From positions 124,001 to 188,000 of the forward strand of contig JAHBXB010000005.1 in the NCBI GenBank assembly GCA_019636655.1: DNA of 64,000 nt, given 5' to 3'. Each line of letters opens with the position of its first letter. Positions within the stretch are counted from its first letter, which is position 1. The translations under genes and the position numbers were made by a program. The DNA is from Phycisphaeraceae bacterium. GTDB lineage: Bacteria; Planctomycetota; Phycisphaerae; Phycisphaerales; UBA1924. Positions 50,924 through 58,939 of the stretch are shown piece by piece. The notes under the pieces are model-generated. The model was not told the DNA's origin. It made no database searches and was given only the letters and a program-made list of their open reading frames with translations.

Positions 50924-53569
50924 ATGCACGACGACCTGCCGCTGATCAAGACCATCGCCGCCGGGTTCACCGGCGCCTGGCTCCTGGGTCTGCTGACCCA
51001 GCGGCTGCGGCTGTCGCCGATCGTCGGCTACCTGCTCGCGGGCGTCCTCATCGGCCCGTACACGCCGGGGTTCGTCGGCGACGTGAAGATCGCACAGCAA
51101 CTCGCCGAGGTCGGCGTCATCCTCCTCATGTTCGGCGTCGGCCTGCACTTCAACCTGAAAGACCTCCTCGCGGTCAAGGGCGTCGCGATCCCCGGGGCGA
51201 TCGGGCAGAGCCTCGTCGCGACCCTGCTCGGAATGCTGATCTTCGGGATGCTGGGCTTCCCGTTGCAGGCGGGCGCGGTGCTCGGCATGGCGATGGCCGT
51301 CGCCAGCACGGTGGTCCTGATGCGGGTGCTCATGGACGCCGACGTGCTCAACTCCCCGCAGGGTCACGTGGCCGTCGGCTGGCTGATCGTCGAGGACATC
51401 TTCACCGTCGTGCTCCTCGTGCTGATCCCGGTGCTCGGCAAGGGGCTCGTCGACGGCGCGGACGCCGCGGCAGCCGGCGAGACCGCGCCGCCGGCGCTCT
51501 GGGTCACGCTCGGGCTGGCGATGCTCAAACTCGGGGCCCTGGTCGCGATCGTGCTCTTCGGCGGATCGCGGGTCATCCCCTGGGTGCTGGTGCGGGTGGC
51601 CCGCCTCCGGTCCCGCGAACTCTTCACGCTGACGATCCTGGTCTTCTCGATCGCGATCGCCGTGGGCTCGTACTACTTCTTCGGCGCCTCGATGGCCCTC
51701 GGGGCATTCCTCGCCGGGATGGTCGTCTCCCAATCGCCGGTCAGCCACCAGGCCGCCGCCGATGCGCTGCCGATGCGCGACGCCTTCGCCGTTCTGTTCT
51801 TCGTCTCGGTCGGCATGCTCTTCGACCCCACGATCCTGGTGCGAGAGCCCCTCATGATCCTCGCCGGGCTGGGGATCATCCTGCTCGCCAAGCCGATCGT
51901 CGCGCTCATCATCGTGGCGATCCTCGGCCACTCCGTGCGCACCGCGCTGACGGTGGCGATCGGCCTGGCGCAGATCGGAGAGTTCTCCTTCATCCTCGCG
52001 GAACTGGCGGAGCGAGAGCGCCTGCTGCCCCATGCGGGCTACCACATCCTGGTCGCCTCCGCGATCATCTCGATCGTGGTGAACCCGCTGCTGTTCCGCT
52101 CGGTGCCCACAGTTGAAACATGGCTCCGCTCCCGGCCGGCGCTCTGGCGGCTGTTGAACGGACGCGCCGAGCGTTTGGCCCTCGCGCGGAACCGAGACGC
52201 AGCGGACGCCACCCGGCAGCGCCACCAGGCGGGCGAACGCCTGGCCGTCGTCATCGGCTTCGGCCCGGTCGGCAGGTCGGTTCACCGGCTCCTGCGCGAG
52301 GCCGGGGTCTCGACCGTCGTCGTCGACCTGAACCTGGACAGTGTGTCGCGCCTCAACGAGCAGGGCGCCGCGGCCATCTTCGGCGATGCCTCGCACGAGA
52401 GCATCCTCGAGCAGGCCGGAGTCCGCCACGCGTCCCACGTCGTCCTCACCCTGCCCAGCGCCGCCGAACGCGCCGCGGTGGTCGCAGCGATCCGCAACCT
52501 CAACCCCAAGGCGCGGATCCTGGTCCGCGCACGGTACCTCAGCGAGCGGGAAGACCTCGAAAGGGCCGGTGCAACGCTCGCCGTGTTCGAGGAGGCCGAG
52601 GCCGCCGTGGCACTCGCCCGCCTCGTGCTGGCGGACACCGGCGTCCACCGCGAGGCCGCCGAGCGGAAGGTGCGGGACCTGCGGCTGCAACTGATCCGCG
52701 AGAACATGGCCCACATCCGCAGCCAGCGCGTCCGGAGCGTGATGGTGCCCTGGACCCGCGTGAAGCGGCTCGCGCGGTCGGCCACCCGGGAGCAGGTGCT
52801 AAGCGAAGTCGCGGCCCACCGGTTCTCCCGCTGGCCCGTTCTTGATGACCGGTCGGGCCAGGTCAACGGCTACCTGCTCTCGAAGGATCTGATCGCCGGC
52901 GCATCGACGGGCAGCGACTGGACCGGCCTTGTCAGACCGCTCGAATCGATCGGGCCCGACGACAGCGTCGAGTCGATTCTCGCGCGGATGCAGAGCGAGG
53001 GCGCCACGCTCTACCTCGTCACCGACGGCGCCGCCCCGATCGGCATGATCACCCTCGAGGACATCCTCGAGCAGGTCGTCGGCCGGATCGAGGACGAGTA
53101 CCCGCACGAGGAAGGGATCTCTCTCGCCGAAGCCGTGAACGCCGGCGGCGTGGTGCTCGACCTCATCGCCAGCACCCGGGACGAGGTCATCCGCGATCTG
53201 GCCGCGAAGGTAGCGGGACGGGTCGCGCCGGGAGACGACGTCGCCGCGCTCGCCATCGCCCACGAGAACGAGTTCTCAACAGACCTCGGGGTGGGCATCG
53301 CCGTCCCCCACACGCGCTGCGCGGGGATCGTCTCGCCGGTAGTCGTGTTCGGGCGGTGCGCCCAGGGCGTGGTCTTCTCCCCCGGATCGCCCGAGCCCGT
53401 GCGGCTGGTCTTCCTGCTCGTCACGCCGGAGGACGATCCCGAGGCGCAGCTGGCGCTCCTCGCGCAGGTCGCCGCGTGCACCAACGAACCCGCGGCGAGG
53501 GAGAGCCTGCTCAAGGCCAGCCGCGCCGACGAGGTGATCGGGCTCCTCTCGAAGCGCCGCCCCGGCTGA
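50924..53569 (+). CDS. CPA2 cation:proton antiporter with TrkA-N, CBS and PTS EIIA domains
   Basis: An 881-residue four-part protein. Residues ~1-395 are a KefB/CPA2-type exchanger of about 12 helices (PIVGYLLAGVLIGPYTPG; MRDAFAVLFFVSVGMLFDP). Residues ~435-560 are a TrkA-N Rossmann domain (LAVVIGFGPVGRSVHRLL) that would bind NAD(H). Residues ~600-725 are a CBS pair (RVRSVMVPWTRV; GMITLEDILEQVVGRIEDEYP, as in CorC-type proteins). Residues ~732-880 are an EIIA type-2-like domain with the phospho-acceptor position His796 in GIAVPHTRC. This suggests transport gated by nucleotides and possibly phosphorylation. ATG 50924 follows the TerC stop by 10 bp. Confidence 0.88.
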   Translation: MHDDLPLIKTIAAGFTGAWLLGLLTQRLRLSPIVGYLLAGVLIGPYTPGFVGDVKIAQQLAEVGVILLMFGVGLHFNLKDLLAVKGVAIPGAIGQSLVATLLGMLIFGMLGFPLQAGAVLGMAMAVASTVVLMRVLMDADVLNSPQGHVAVGWLIVEDIFTVVLLVLIPVLGKGLVDGADAAAAGETAPPALWVTLGLAMLKLGALVAIVLFGGSRVIPWVLVRVARLRSRELFTLTILVFSIAIAVGSYYFFGASMALGAFLAGMVVSQSPVSHQAAADALPMRDAFAVLFFVSVGMLFDPTILVREPLMILAGLGIILLAKPIVALIIVAILGHSVRTALTVAIGLAQIGEFSFILAELAERERLLPHAGYHILVASAIISIVVNPLLFRSVPTVETWLRSRPALWRLLNGRAERLALARNRDAADATRQRHQAGERLAVVIGFGPVGRSVHRLLREAGVSTVVVDLNLDSVSRLNEQGAAAIFGDASHESILEQAGVRHASHVVLTLPSAAERAAVVAAIRNLNPKARILVRARYLSEREDLERAGATLAVFEEAEAAVALARLVLADTGVHREAAERKVRDLRLQLIRENMAHIRSQRVRSVMVPWTRVKRLARSATREQVLSEVAAHRFSRWPVLDDRSGQVNGYLLSKDLIAGASTGSDWTGLVRPLESIGPDDSVESILARMQSEGATLYLVTDGAAPIGMITLEDILEQVVGRIEDEYPHEEGISLAEAVNAGGVVLDLIASTRDEVIRDLAAKVAGRVAPGDDVAALAIAHENEFSTDLGVGIAVPHTRCAGIVSPVVVFGRCAQGVVFSPGSPEPVRLVFLLVTPEDDPEAQLALLAQVAACTNEPAARESLLKASRADEVIGLLSKRRPG

Positions 53570-53617
53570 GCGGTACGATGGGCCGGTCGACACAGGGCCG
53601 ATCCCGGGAGCCGCCCC

Positions 53618-54403
53618 ATGGGCCATTCGTTGCAGCCAGCCGAGACCGACCTGATCCGCGACGTCGGCGACGCCCTCGCCACCGCCCGATCCGTGGTCGT
53701 CATGACCGGCGCCGGCATCTCCGCCGAGAGCGGCATCCCGACGTTCCGCGACAGCATGGCCGGCCTATGGAAGGACTTCGACCCGCTCACGCTCGCCACG
53801 CCCGAGGCCTTCGAGGCCGATCCCGCCATGGTCTCTAAGTGGTACGAGTGGCGCCGCCTCGGCTGCCTCGCGGCGGAGCCCAACCCCGGACACGCCGCCT
53901 TGGCCGAGCTGGAGAGGCGCCTCGGCAAGGACCACCGGGCGTTCACGCTCCTGACCCAGAACGTCGACCGCCTGCACCATAAAGCGGGGAGTCGCAACGT
54001 GGTCGAACTGCACGGGTCGATCACGGTGTGGCGGTGCACCCGCACCGGGCGGGAGGTAGAACCTGGGCCCGAGGAAGCGACCGTCTTCCCGATCCGGTCC
54101 CCTTTTCACGAGGCCGGACTCCTGCGGCCCGGGGTGGTCTGGTTCGGTGAGATGCTGCCGGAACAAGCCCTGCGGGCCGCCGACGAGGCCGTGGCCGCGT
54201 GCGACCTGTTTATGTCGGTCGGGACCAGCGCGGTGGTCTATCCCGCAGCCGGATACCTCCACCAGGCGCGGCTGCGGGGCGCCCGGACGGTGGAGGTCAA
54301 CATGGGCGCGACCCCGGCGAGCGGGGCGGTCGATTGGTCGATCCGGGGTGCATCCGGGACGGTGATGCCCGCTTTGGTGCAACGGGCGTTCGCGGAGCGC
54401 TAA
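53618..54403 (+). CDS. Sirtuin, class III-like NAD-dependent deacylase with degenerate zinc site
   Basis: A 261-residue Sir2-family protein. NAD-binding and catalytic motifs are intact: VMTGAGISAESGIPTFRDS near 28, LLTQNVDRLHHKAGSRN near 112, catalytic His132 in ELHGSI, GVVWFGEML near 172, VGTSAVVYPAAGYL near 203. Tyr76-x-x-Arg79 (WYEWRR) is the class III acyl-pocket pair typical of desuccinylases. The zinc tetrad is unusual: after HGS only one Cys remains (VWRCTRTGRE) and the second CxxC is absent (FPIRSPFHEAG). NAD-dependent deacylation is the family role; folding without zinc is inferred. Confidence 0.87.
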   Translation: MGHSLQPAETDLIRDVGDALATARSVVVMTGAGISAESGIPTFRDSMAGLWKDFDPLTLATPEAFEADPAMVSKWYEWRRLGCLAAEPNPGHAALAELERRLGKDHRAFTLLTQNVDRLHHKAGSRNVVELHGSITVWRCTRTGREVEPGPEEATVFPIRSPFHEAGLLRPGVVWFGEMLPEQALRAADEAVAACDLFMSVGTSAVVYPAAGYLHQARLRGARTVEVNMGATPASGAVDWSIRGASGTVMPALVQRAFAER

Positions 54404-54493
54404 GGTCAACGGGCAAGACGGTGTAGAACGCGGGGGACGCGGTATGCTCTTGGTGGTGGAATGTGTGAAAGGGCGTCCTAGGGACAACCCCGG

Positions 54494-56887
54494 ATGAACG
54501 AGTCGGACGTTACCCGTGCGCCTGATCCCGTGCAGAGGACGCCCCTGCGCGGACCGGGATCGTCGCACGTCGCCGCGCCGGCCGTCCCGAACCGTATCGG
54601 CAAGTACCAGATTCAGCGGCTGCTCGGGCAGGGCGGCATGGGTGCGGTCTACCTCGCTCTGCAGGACCAGCCCAAGCGGACGGTCGCGTTGAAGATGATC
54701 CAGGGAGCGGTGGCGACTCCCGCGGCCCTGCGGCGGTTCGAGTACGAATCGCAGATGCTGGCCCGGCTGCGGCACGTGGGCATCGCGCAGGTCTACGAAG
54801 CCGGAACGCACGACGACGGCCACTCGGTCGTGCCCTACTTCGCGATGGAGTACGTGCCCGGGGCGATGACGCTGACGGCGTACGCCGAGGCGAAGAAACT
54901 CGGGGTCCGAGAGCGCCTGGAGCTGTTCCTCAAGGTGTGCGATGCGGTGCAGCACGGGCACCAGCGCGGCGTGATCCACCGGGACCTCAAGCCCGCAAAC
55001 ATCCTCGTGGACACCGGCGGCCAGCCCAAGATCATCGACTTCGGTGTCGCCCGCAGCGCCGACGAGCAGGGGGGCGAGCACACGATCGTCGGGCAGGTGA
55101 TCGGCACACTGCAGTACATGTCCCCCGAGCAGTGCGTGGGGGATACCCAGAACGTCGATGTGCGGTCGGATGTCTACGCCCTCGGCGTGGTGTTGTACGA
55201 GCTCCTGACCGGGAACGTCCCCTACGACCTCAGTCAGTCGCCCCTGCCGCGTGCAACTCGGATCGTCTGCGAGCAGGCCCCCGAGCGGCCCAGCCGGGTG
55301 AGGTCGGAGTTGAAGGGGGACCTGGAGACGATCGTCCTCAAGGCGCTGGAAAAGGAGCGCGAACGCCGCTACCAGTCGGCATCGGAACTCGCCGCGGACA
55401 TCGGGCGTTTCCTGAATGACGAACCGATCCTGGCACGCCCGATCGGCCCGGCCGGACGGCTCGTGAAGTGGGTCAAGCGGAACCGTCAGGTCGCGTCGCT
55501 CGCCGCGGCGGCGGTCGTGGTGCTGGCGCTGGTAACCGGGTTCCTGATGACCCGGATCGTGGTCGAGGTGAAGCGGACGGCCGACGCCCTGCGCGAGGCG
55601 CAGCGGAACCTGACCGCCGCGAGCCAGAACTTCGAACTGGTGCGGAAACTGGTCGAGTTCGGCGAGTTCGAGGACAACAGCCGGTTGGAGGAGGGGCGGG
55701 TCGATGTCGAAAAGCTGCTGGACGATGCCGACGCCCGCGTGACCGCGAACCCGCCGGAGATGGCCGCGACCGAGGCGGACTTCCGCGAGATCCTCGGGAC
55801 GGGCTACCTCGCGATCCGGCAGATCGACAAGGCGATGCGGAACTTCGATCGCACGCTGGAGATCCGCACGAAGAACTACCCGGACCCGAGCCCCGAGCGG
55901 GCGAACATCATGCACATGCAGGCGGCCACGCTCTACCGGTACGAGGACTACGACCGCGCCAAGGAGCTGTACGAGCGGTCGCTGAGGATGCGGGAGCGAT
56001 TGCACTCCGGTGACGACAAGGAAGTGGCGCTCAGCCTGAACCACCTGGGCGCGTGCGAGCAGAAACTCGGGAACTACAAGACGGCCGAAACGCTCCTGAC
56101 CCGGGCCCTGGAGATGCGCGAGCGGCTGTACTCCTCAAAGCACATCGATGTCGCGGCGAGCCTGAACAACCTGGCAGGGCTGTACTACGACCGCGAGGAG
56201 TTCCAGAGAGCGGCGCAGCTCTTCCGCCGGTCGCTGGCGCTCGTGAGCGAACTCAAGGGGCCGGATTCGGCCGAGGCCTCGTACGCATCGCACAACCTCG
56301 GCCGCTGCCTGCTGGCGCAGGGGGATGCCGACGGAGCGGTGCCGCTGCTGGAGCGGGCCGTGGCCATCCGGCTGAAGTACTTCAAGGAAACGGACCCGCG
56401 CGTGGCGGAGAGCCGCATGTGGCTGGTGCGGGCGATGCTCAAAGGCTCGGACCAGAGCGAGGCACGCCTCGCCGATGCCGAAGCGCTGGCGCGGAAAGTA
56501 CAGGATGCGACCCGCCAGACGTCGCTCTCGGGCGCCAAAGCGAGCGAGGCCCGGGCGACCCTGGCCGCGGTCCTGCTGCGGCAGGGCCGCGCGGAGGAAG
56601 CCGAGCCGCTGCTGAGGTCGGCCGTCAGTTCGTCCAAGTCGGTCCGCAATCCCTCCGCGGCGGAGATCGCGGATCGCGAGAGCCTGTACGGTGAGTGCCT
56701 GACGCAACTTGGGCGGTACGACGAGGCCGAGGGTTTGCTCCTCGCAAGCCTGAGCTCCCTTCGGTCGGTAAAGGGGGATGAGAGCCAGCGAACACGCGAC
56801 GCCGCGGCCCGGTTGATGGGCCTCTACGTGGCGATGGGAGAGCCCGCCCGCGCGGAGAAGTGGGCCACACTGGCGGGGAAGAAGTAG
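54494..56887 (+). CDS. Membrane-bound Ser/Thr protein kinase with C-terminal TPR array
   Basis: A 797-residue Hanks-type kinase (PknB-like). Residues ~36-310 are the kinase domain: LLGQGGMGAVY P-loop, Lys67 in VALKMIQG, HRDLKPANILVD (Asp164), DFGVAR (Asp182) and MSPEQCVG. A TM helix follows (VASLAAAAVVVLALVTGFLM, ~333-353). After a coiled linker, a TPR region (~430-790, for example EVALSLNHLGACEQKLGNYKTAETLLTRAL split over repeats) would act as an extracytoplasmic or partner-binding module. This layout is common in planctomycetes. It follows the sirtuin gene by about 90 bp. Start ATG 54494. Confidence 0.92.
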   Translation: MNESDVTRAPDPVQRTPLRGPGSSHVAAPAVPNRIGKYQIQRLLGQGGMGAVYLALQDQPKRTVALKMIQGAVATPAALRRFEYESQMLARLRHVGIAQVYEAGTHDDGHSVVPYFAMEYVPGAMTLTAYAEAKKLGVRERLELFLKVCDAVQHGHQRGVIHRDLKPANILVDTGGQPKIIDFGVARSADEQGGEHTIVGQVIGTLQYMSPEQCVGDTQNVDVRSDVYALGVVLYELLTGNVPYDLSQSPLPRATRIVCEQAPERPSRVRSELKGDLETIVLKALEKERERRYQSASELAADIGRFLNDEPILARPIGPAGRLVKWVKRNRQVASLAAAAVVVLALVTGFLMTRIVVEVKRTADALREAQRNLTAASQNFELVRKLVEFGEFEDNSRLEEGRVDVEKLLDDADARVTANPPEMAATEADFREILGTGYLAIRQIDKAMRNFDRTLEIRTKNYPDPSPERANIMHMQAATLYRYEDYDRAKELYERSLRMRERLHSGDDKEVALSLNHLGACEQKLGNYKTAETLLTRALEMRERLYSSKHIDVAASLNNLAGLYYDREEFQRAAQLFRRSLALVSELKGPDSAEASYASHNLGRCLLAQGDADGAVPLLERAVAIRLKYFKETDPRVAESRMWLVRAMLKGSDQSEARLADAEALARKVQDATRQTSLSGAKASEARATLAAVLLRQGRAEEAEPLLRSAVSSSKSVRNPSAAEIADRESLYGECLTQLGRYDEAEGLLLASLSSLRSVKGDESQRTRDAAARLMGLYVAMGEPARAEKWATLAGKK

Positions 56888-56921
56888 TCGCGTGTTCGTC
56901 GGCGGGGTGAGGTGATGGGGT

Positions 56922-56950
56922 AGGGGGAGGAAGGGGAGGGGGAGGGGGGG
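56922..56950 (+). repeat. Homopurine G-rich tract before the MOSC gene
   Basis: 29 bp of A/G only, ending in a run of eight or more G. It lies just upstream of the AGGAGGT site and in an otherwise open frame. Prone to slippage or sequencing error. Confidence 0.7.
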
Positions 56951-56952
56951 GC

Positions 56953-56959
56953 AGGAGGT
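56953..56959 (+). promoter_or_regulatory. Strong Shine-Dalgarno site for an ATT-initiated MOSC gene
   Basis: AGGAGGT, a full anti-Shine-Dalgarno match, then 6 nt, then ATT at 56966 in the MOSC frame. No ATG, GTG, TTG or CTG is available at this spacing. Confidence 0.6.
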
Positions 56960-56965
56960 CAGCCG

Positions 56966-57559
56966 ATTCAGCCCGGTCGCATCGTCCAACTCAGTGTCTC
57001 CCGCGGCGGGGTGCCCAAACTGGCGGTCGAACGCGCGCAGGTCACGCCCGAGGGACTCGTCGGGGACGGCCACCACGACACGAAGCACCACGGCGGGGTC
57101 GATCGGGCGGTCTGCCTGTTCGCGATGGAAGTCATCGACCGGCTCCGCGCCGAGGGGCACCCGATCGGGCCCGGCACGATCGGCGAGAATGTCACCGTGG
57201 CGGGTCTCGAATGGAAAGCCGTAGCCCCGGGCAGGGTGATCGAGTTCGCGGGCGGCGTTGTGTTGGAAGTAACGGCCTACACCACGCCGTGCTCAACAAT
57301 CCGTGAATCGTTCCGTGGCCTGGAGTTCAACCGGGTCAAGCAGGAACAGCACGCGGGCGACAGCCGCGTGTACGCGAGGGTCGTGAGGGAGGGTGAGTTG
57401 CGGGTGGGGGAGACGGTGTGGGTACGAGTCTCGGGCCTCGAATCATGCTCGGCCGCGCAAATCTCCGCCGATCTCCGGGAAGAACACCCGTCGACTGCCG
57501 GGCCCGCCGACGCGGACACACGAGCAAGCGGCCCGGACGATCCAGTCAGACGTAGCTAG
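56966..57559 (+). CDS. MOSC domain protein, probable ATT start
   Basis: A 197-residue MOSC-domain protein of the YiiM-like type, a family linked to molybdenum-cofactor sulfur handling and detoxification. The domain begins GRIVQLSVSRGGVPK, followed by GLVGDGHHDTKHHGGVDRAV near 34, GENVTVAGLEWK near 71, the conserved Cys in TTPCSTIRESF near 108, and SRVYARVVREGELRVG near 133. The only classical start (GTG 57011) would delete the first strand. ATT 56966 restores it and has a perfect AGGAGGT 6 nt upstream. The ~30-residue tail after the domain is low complexity. Its stop overlaps that of the convergent HTH gene in a CTAG. Confidence 0.75.
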   Translation: MQPGRIVQLSVSRGGVPKLAVERAQVTPEGLVGDGHHDTKHHGGVDRAVCLFAMEVIDRLRAEGHPIGPGTIGENVTVAGLEWKAVAPGRVIEFAGGVVLEVTAYTTPCSTIRESFRGLEFNRVKQEQHAGDSRVYARVVREGELRVGETVWVRVSGLESCSAAQISADLREEHPSTAGPADADTRASGPDDPVRRS

Positions 57560-57768
57560 TCAGGGTCTCTCCTGTACTCTAGAACATCACCTGGCTGGCA
57601 CTCCAAAGCCCTGCAGACCGCATCCAGTGTTGAGAATCGGATGGCCCTTGCTTTCCCGTTCTTCAATACGGAGATATTGGCCATCGTAATGCCGACTTTC
57701 TCGGCAAGCTCGGTGACGCTCATCTTCCGCTTGGCCAGCATGACGTCGATATTTACGATGATTGACAT
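57556..57768 (-). CDS. Small XRE/Cro-CI transcriptional regulator (YozG-like)
   Basis: A 70-residue DNA-binding protein that is essentially one helix-turn-helix: VNIDVMLAKRKMSVTELAEK, then VGITMANISVLKNGKARAIR (recognition helix) and FSTLDAVCRALECQPGDVLEY. Length and sequence fit the YozG-like regulators commonly paired with DUF2975 membrane proteins, and exactly such a gene lies 55 bp upstream. GC is markedly lower than in flanking genes. The ATG 57768 start is favoured by length and by a TATATT box 4 nt upstream. It probably controls its own operon; the operator is not identified. Confidence 0.85.
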   Translation of the reverse strand: MSIIVNIDVMLAKRKMSVTELAEKVGITMANISVLKNGKARAIRFSTLDAVCRALECQPGDVLEYRRDPD

Positions 57769-57772
57769 GTTT

Positions 57773-57778
57773 AATATA
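57773..57778 (-). promoter_or_regulatory. -10-like box before the YozG-like gene
   Basis: TATATT on the minus strand, 4 nt before ATG 57768. The spacing is tighter than for the other boxes. It may serve as an internal promoter. Confidence 0.3.
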
Positions 57779-57823
57779 GTGGACACGAGACGTATTGGAT
57801 CCGTGAAACATCTGTCGGCGGTC

Positions 57824-58324
57824 TCACACCGTGAGATCGTTCTCAGACTTCATGTCAACGGCATTCTGTAGAATCCGTTGAAACGTCGCCGCCGCGGTGG
57901 CGACGACAATGCAGGCAAAGGTCAGGATGATGCGAAGCATGACTTCAACGGGCCGGTCATCTGGGTCGTCAAGTCGCATGAACAGCACGCTTACTGCTAT
58001 AAAACCGATAATGGATATCGCGCAAAACTTGATAGTCCGAAGAGATCTCACGGATGCTTGAGAGAATGCCTGGTTTCGTCCTGCATACCCTAACAGTTTG
58101 AAACCACTATAGAGAGCAACGTAATATGGAACAGATGCAAGATACACATACGCCAGGAATGGATCCTTAAAGTAGATCTCAAAGACCGTGGCTCGCACGT
58201 TCCGGCCCTCTAGGTGAGGCTCCCAGAGCATGAAAGCGAGAGAGCCAATGCCGATGAGCACAATGACTCCCTGTAGAAACGCCGTGGAGCTCCGCTTGGT
58301 CAGCTGCGATTTGAGGCTTGCCAT
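57824..58324 (-). CDS. DUF2975 membrane protein
   Basis: A 166-residue protein with four TM helices (AFLQGVIVLIGIGSLAFMLW; FLAYVYLASVPYYVALYSGF; TIKFCAISIIGFIAVSVLFM; MLRIILTFACIVVATAAATF). This matches DUF2975 proteins in length and topology. It is upstream of a YozG-like regulator, the usual partner, so the pair probably forms a small regulated module of unknown physiological role. A textbook TTGACA-N16-TATGCT promoter lies directly before the ATG. Low GC compared with neighbours suggests recent acquisition as a unit. Confidence 0.82.
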   Translation of the reverse strand: MASLKSQLTKRSSTAFLQGVIVLIGIGSLAFMLWEPHLEGRNVRATVFEIYFKDPFLAYVYLASVPYYVALYSGFKLLGYAGRNQAFSQASVRSLRTIKFCAISIIGFIAVSVLFMRLDDPDDRPVEVMLRIILTFACIVVATAAATFQRILQNAVDMKSENDLTV

Positions 58325-58330
58325 ACGCCC

Positions 58331-58358
58331 AGCATAGCCCCGGAATATCGGATGTCAA
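58331..58358 (-). promoter_or_regulatory. Sigma70 promoter TTGACA-N16-TATGCT of the DUF2975 gene
   Basis: On the minus strand TTGACA (58353-58358) and TATGCT (58331-58336) are separated by 16 nt, with 6 nt to ATG 58324. It has the same spacing as the promoter at 21052 and is near-leaderless. Confidence 0.75.
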
Positions 58359-58491
58359 CAAGGATTTATCGAAAATCGTGATAATTCGATTGTTTAGCGT
58401 GGGTATGGGTGCAGACCGCTTCAGCCTGAGAATCTCCGACGCGGCTGGCTTCGCAGGCCCGGACCCCGGCGACAAGGAGTCTTAGCAATGG

Positions 58492-58932
58492 TCAAGGGTC
58501 ACGCCCGCATTCAGGACACACGGTTGACGAAACAAGCCCCCTGAGGTCGTACCCGCACCGGCAATGTCCGTGACGTGGCTGCCGGTCAGGGCAGCATCGC
58601 CAGCACCACGCCGTGAGGATGAGCACAAGAGCCATCGGAACCCAGAGCGGAACGAATACCGCATCGATTCGCGAATCTCCGCCTATCCCCGGCAAGAGGT
58701 ACCAGCCGACTTCCGGACGTGCCAGCTGAATGTGCCAATAGCTGTCGAGCAGGGGCAGTCCAGGCCCTCCAATAGGCCATTGAACGAACAACGTACCCCA
58801 CTCCAGGATTACCATCCTCTGAGTCGGGCTTATTCGTGCAACGAGCCTGAACATGCTCAGCATGATGGCTGCCAGCAGCAAGAGCGATATCACCAGGCCC
58901 AGCCATGCTCCGAAGTGTGTCAGCCGCTTCAT
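58492..58932 (-). CDS. Small membrane protein with C-terminal zinc ribbon
   Basis: A 146-residue protein. Two TM helices (FGAWLGLVISLLLLAAIMLSMF and VPLWVPMALVLILTAWCW) flank a ~60-residue middle. The C-terminus CRCGYDLRGLVSSTVCPECG is the same ribbon module seen in five other proteins of the window. ATG 58932 lies 7 bp after the stop of the upstream SpoIIE-type phosphatase gene, so it is probably co-transcribed with it. Unknown function. A longer open frame upstream overlaps the phosphatase and is rejected. Confidence 0.65.
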   Translation of the reverse strand: MKRLTHFGAWLGLVISLLLLAAIMLSMFRLVARISPTQRMVILEWGTLFVQWPIGGPGLPLLDSYWHIQLARPEVGWYLLPGIGGDSRIDAVFVPLWVPMALVLILTAWCWRCCPDRQPRHGHCRCGYDLRGLVSSTVCPECGRDP

Positions 58933-58939
58933 AGCTGCC

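Noticed and set aside
50522-52714. 730-codon open frame on the minus strand
   Set aside because: Asp/His/Arg-rich antisense of the antiporter gene, with no recognisable domain.
53765-56044. 759-codon open frame on the minus strand
   Set aside because: Antisense of the sirtuin and kinase genes, whose catalytic motifs are unambiguous.
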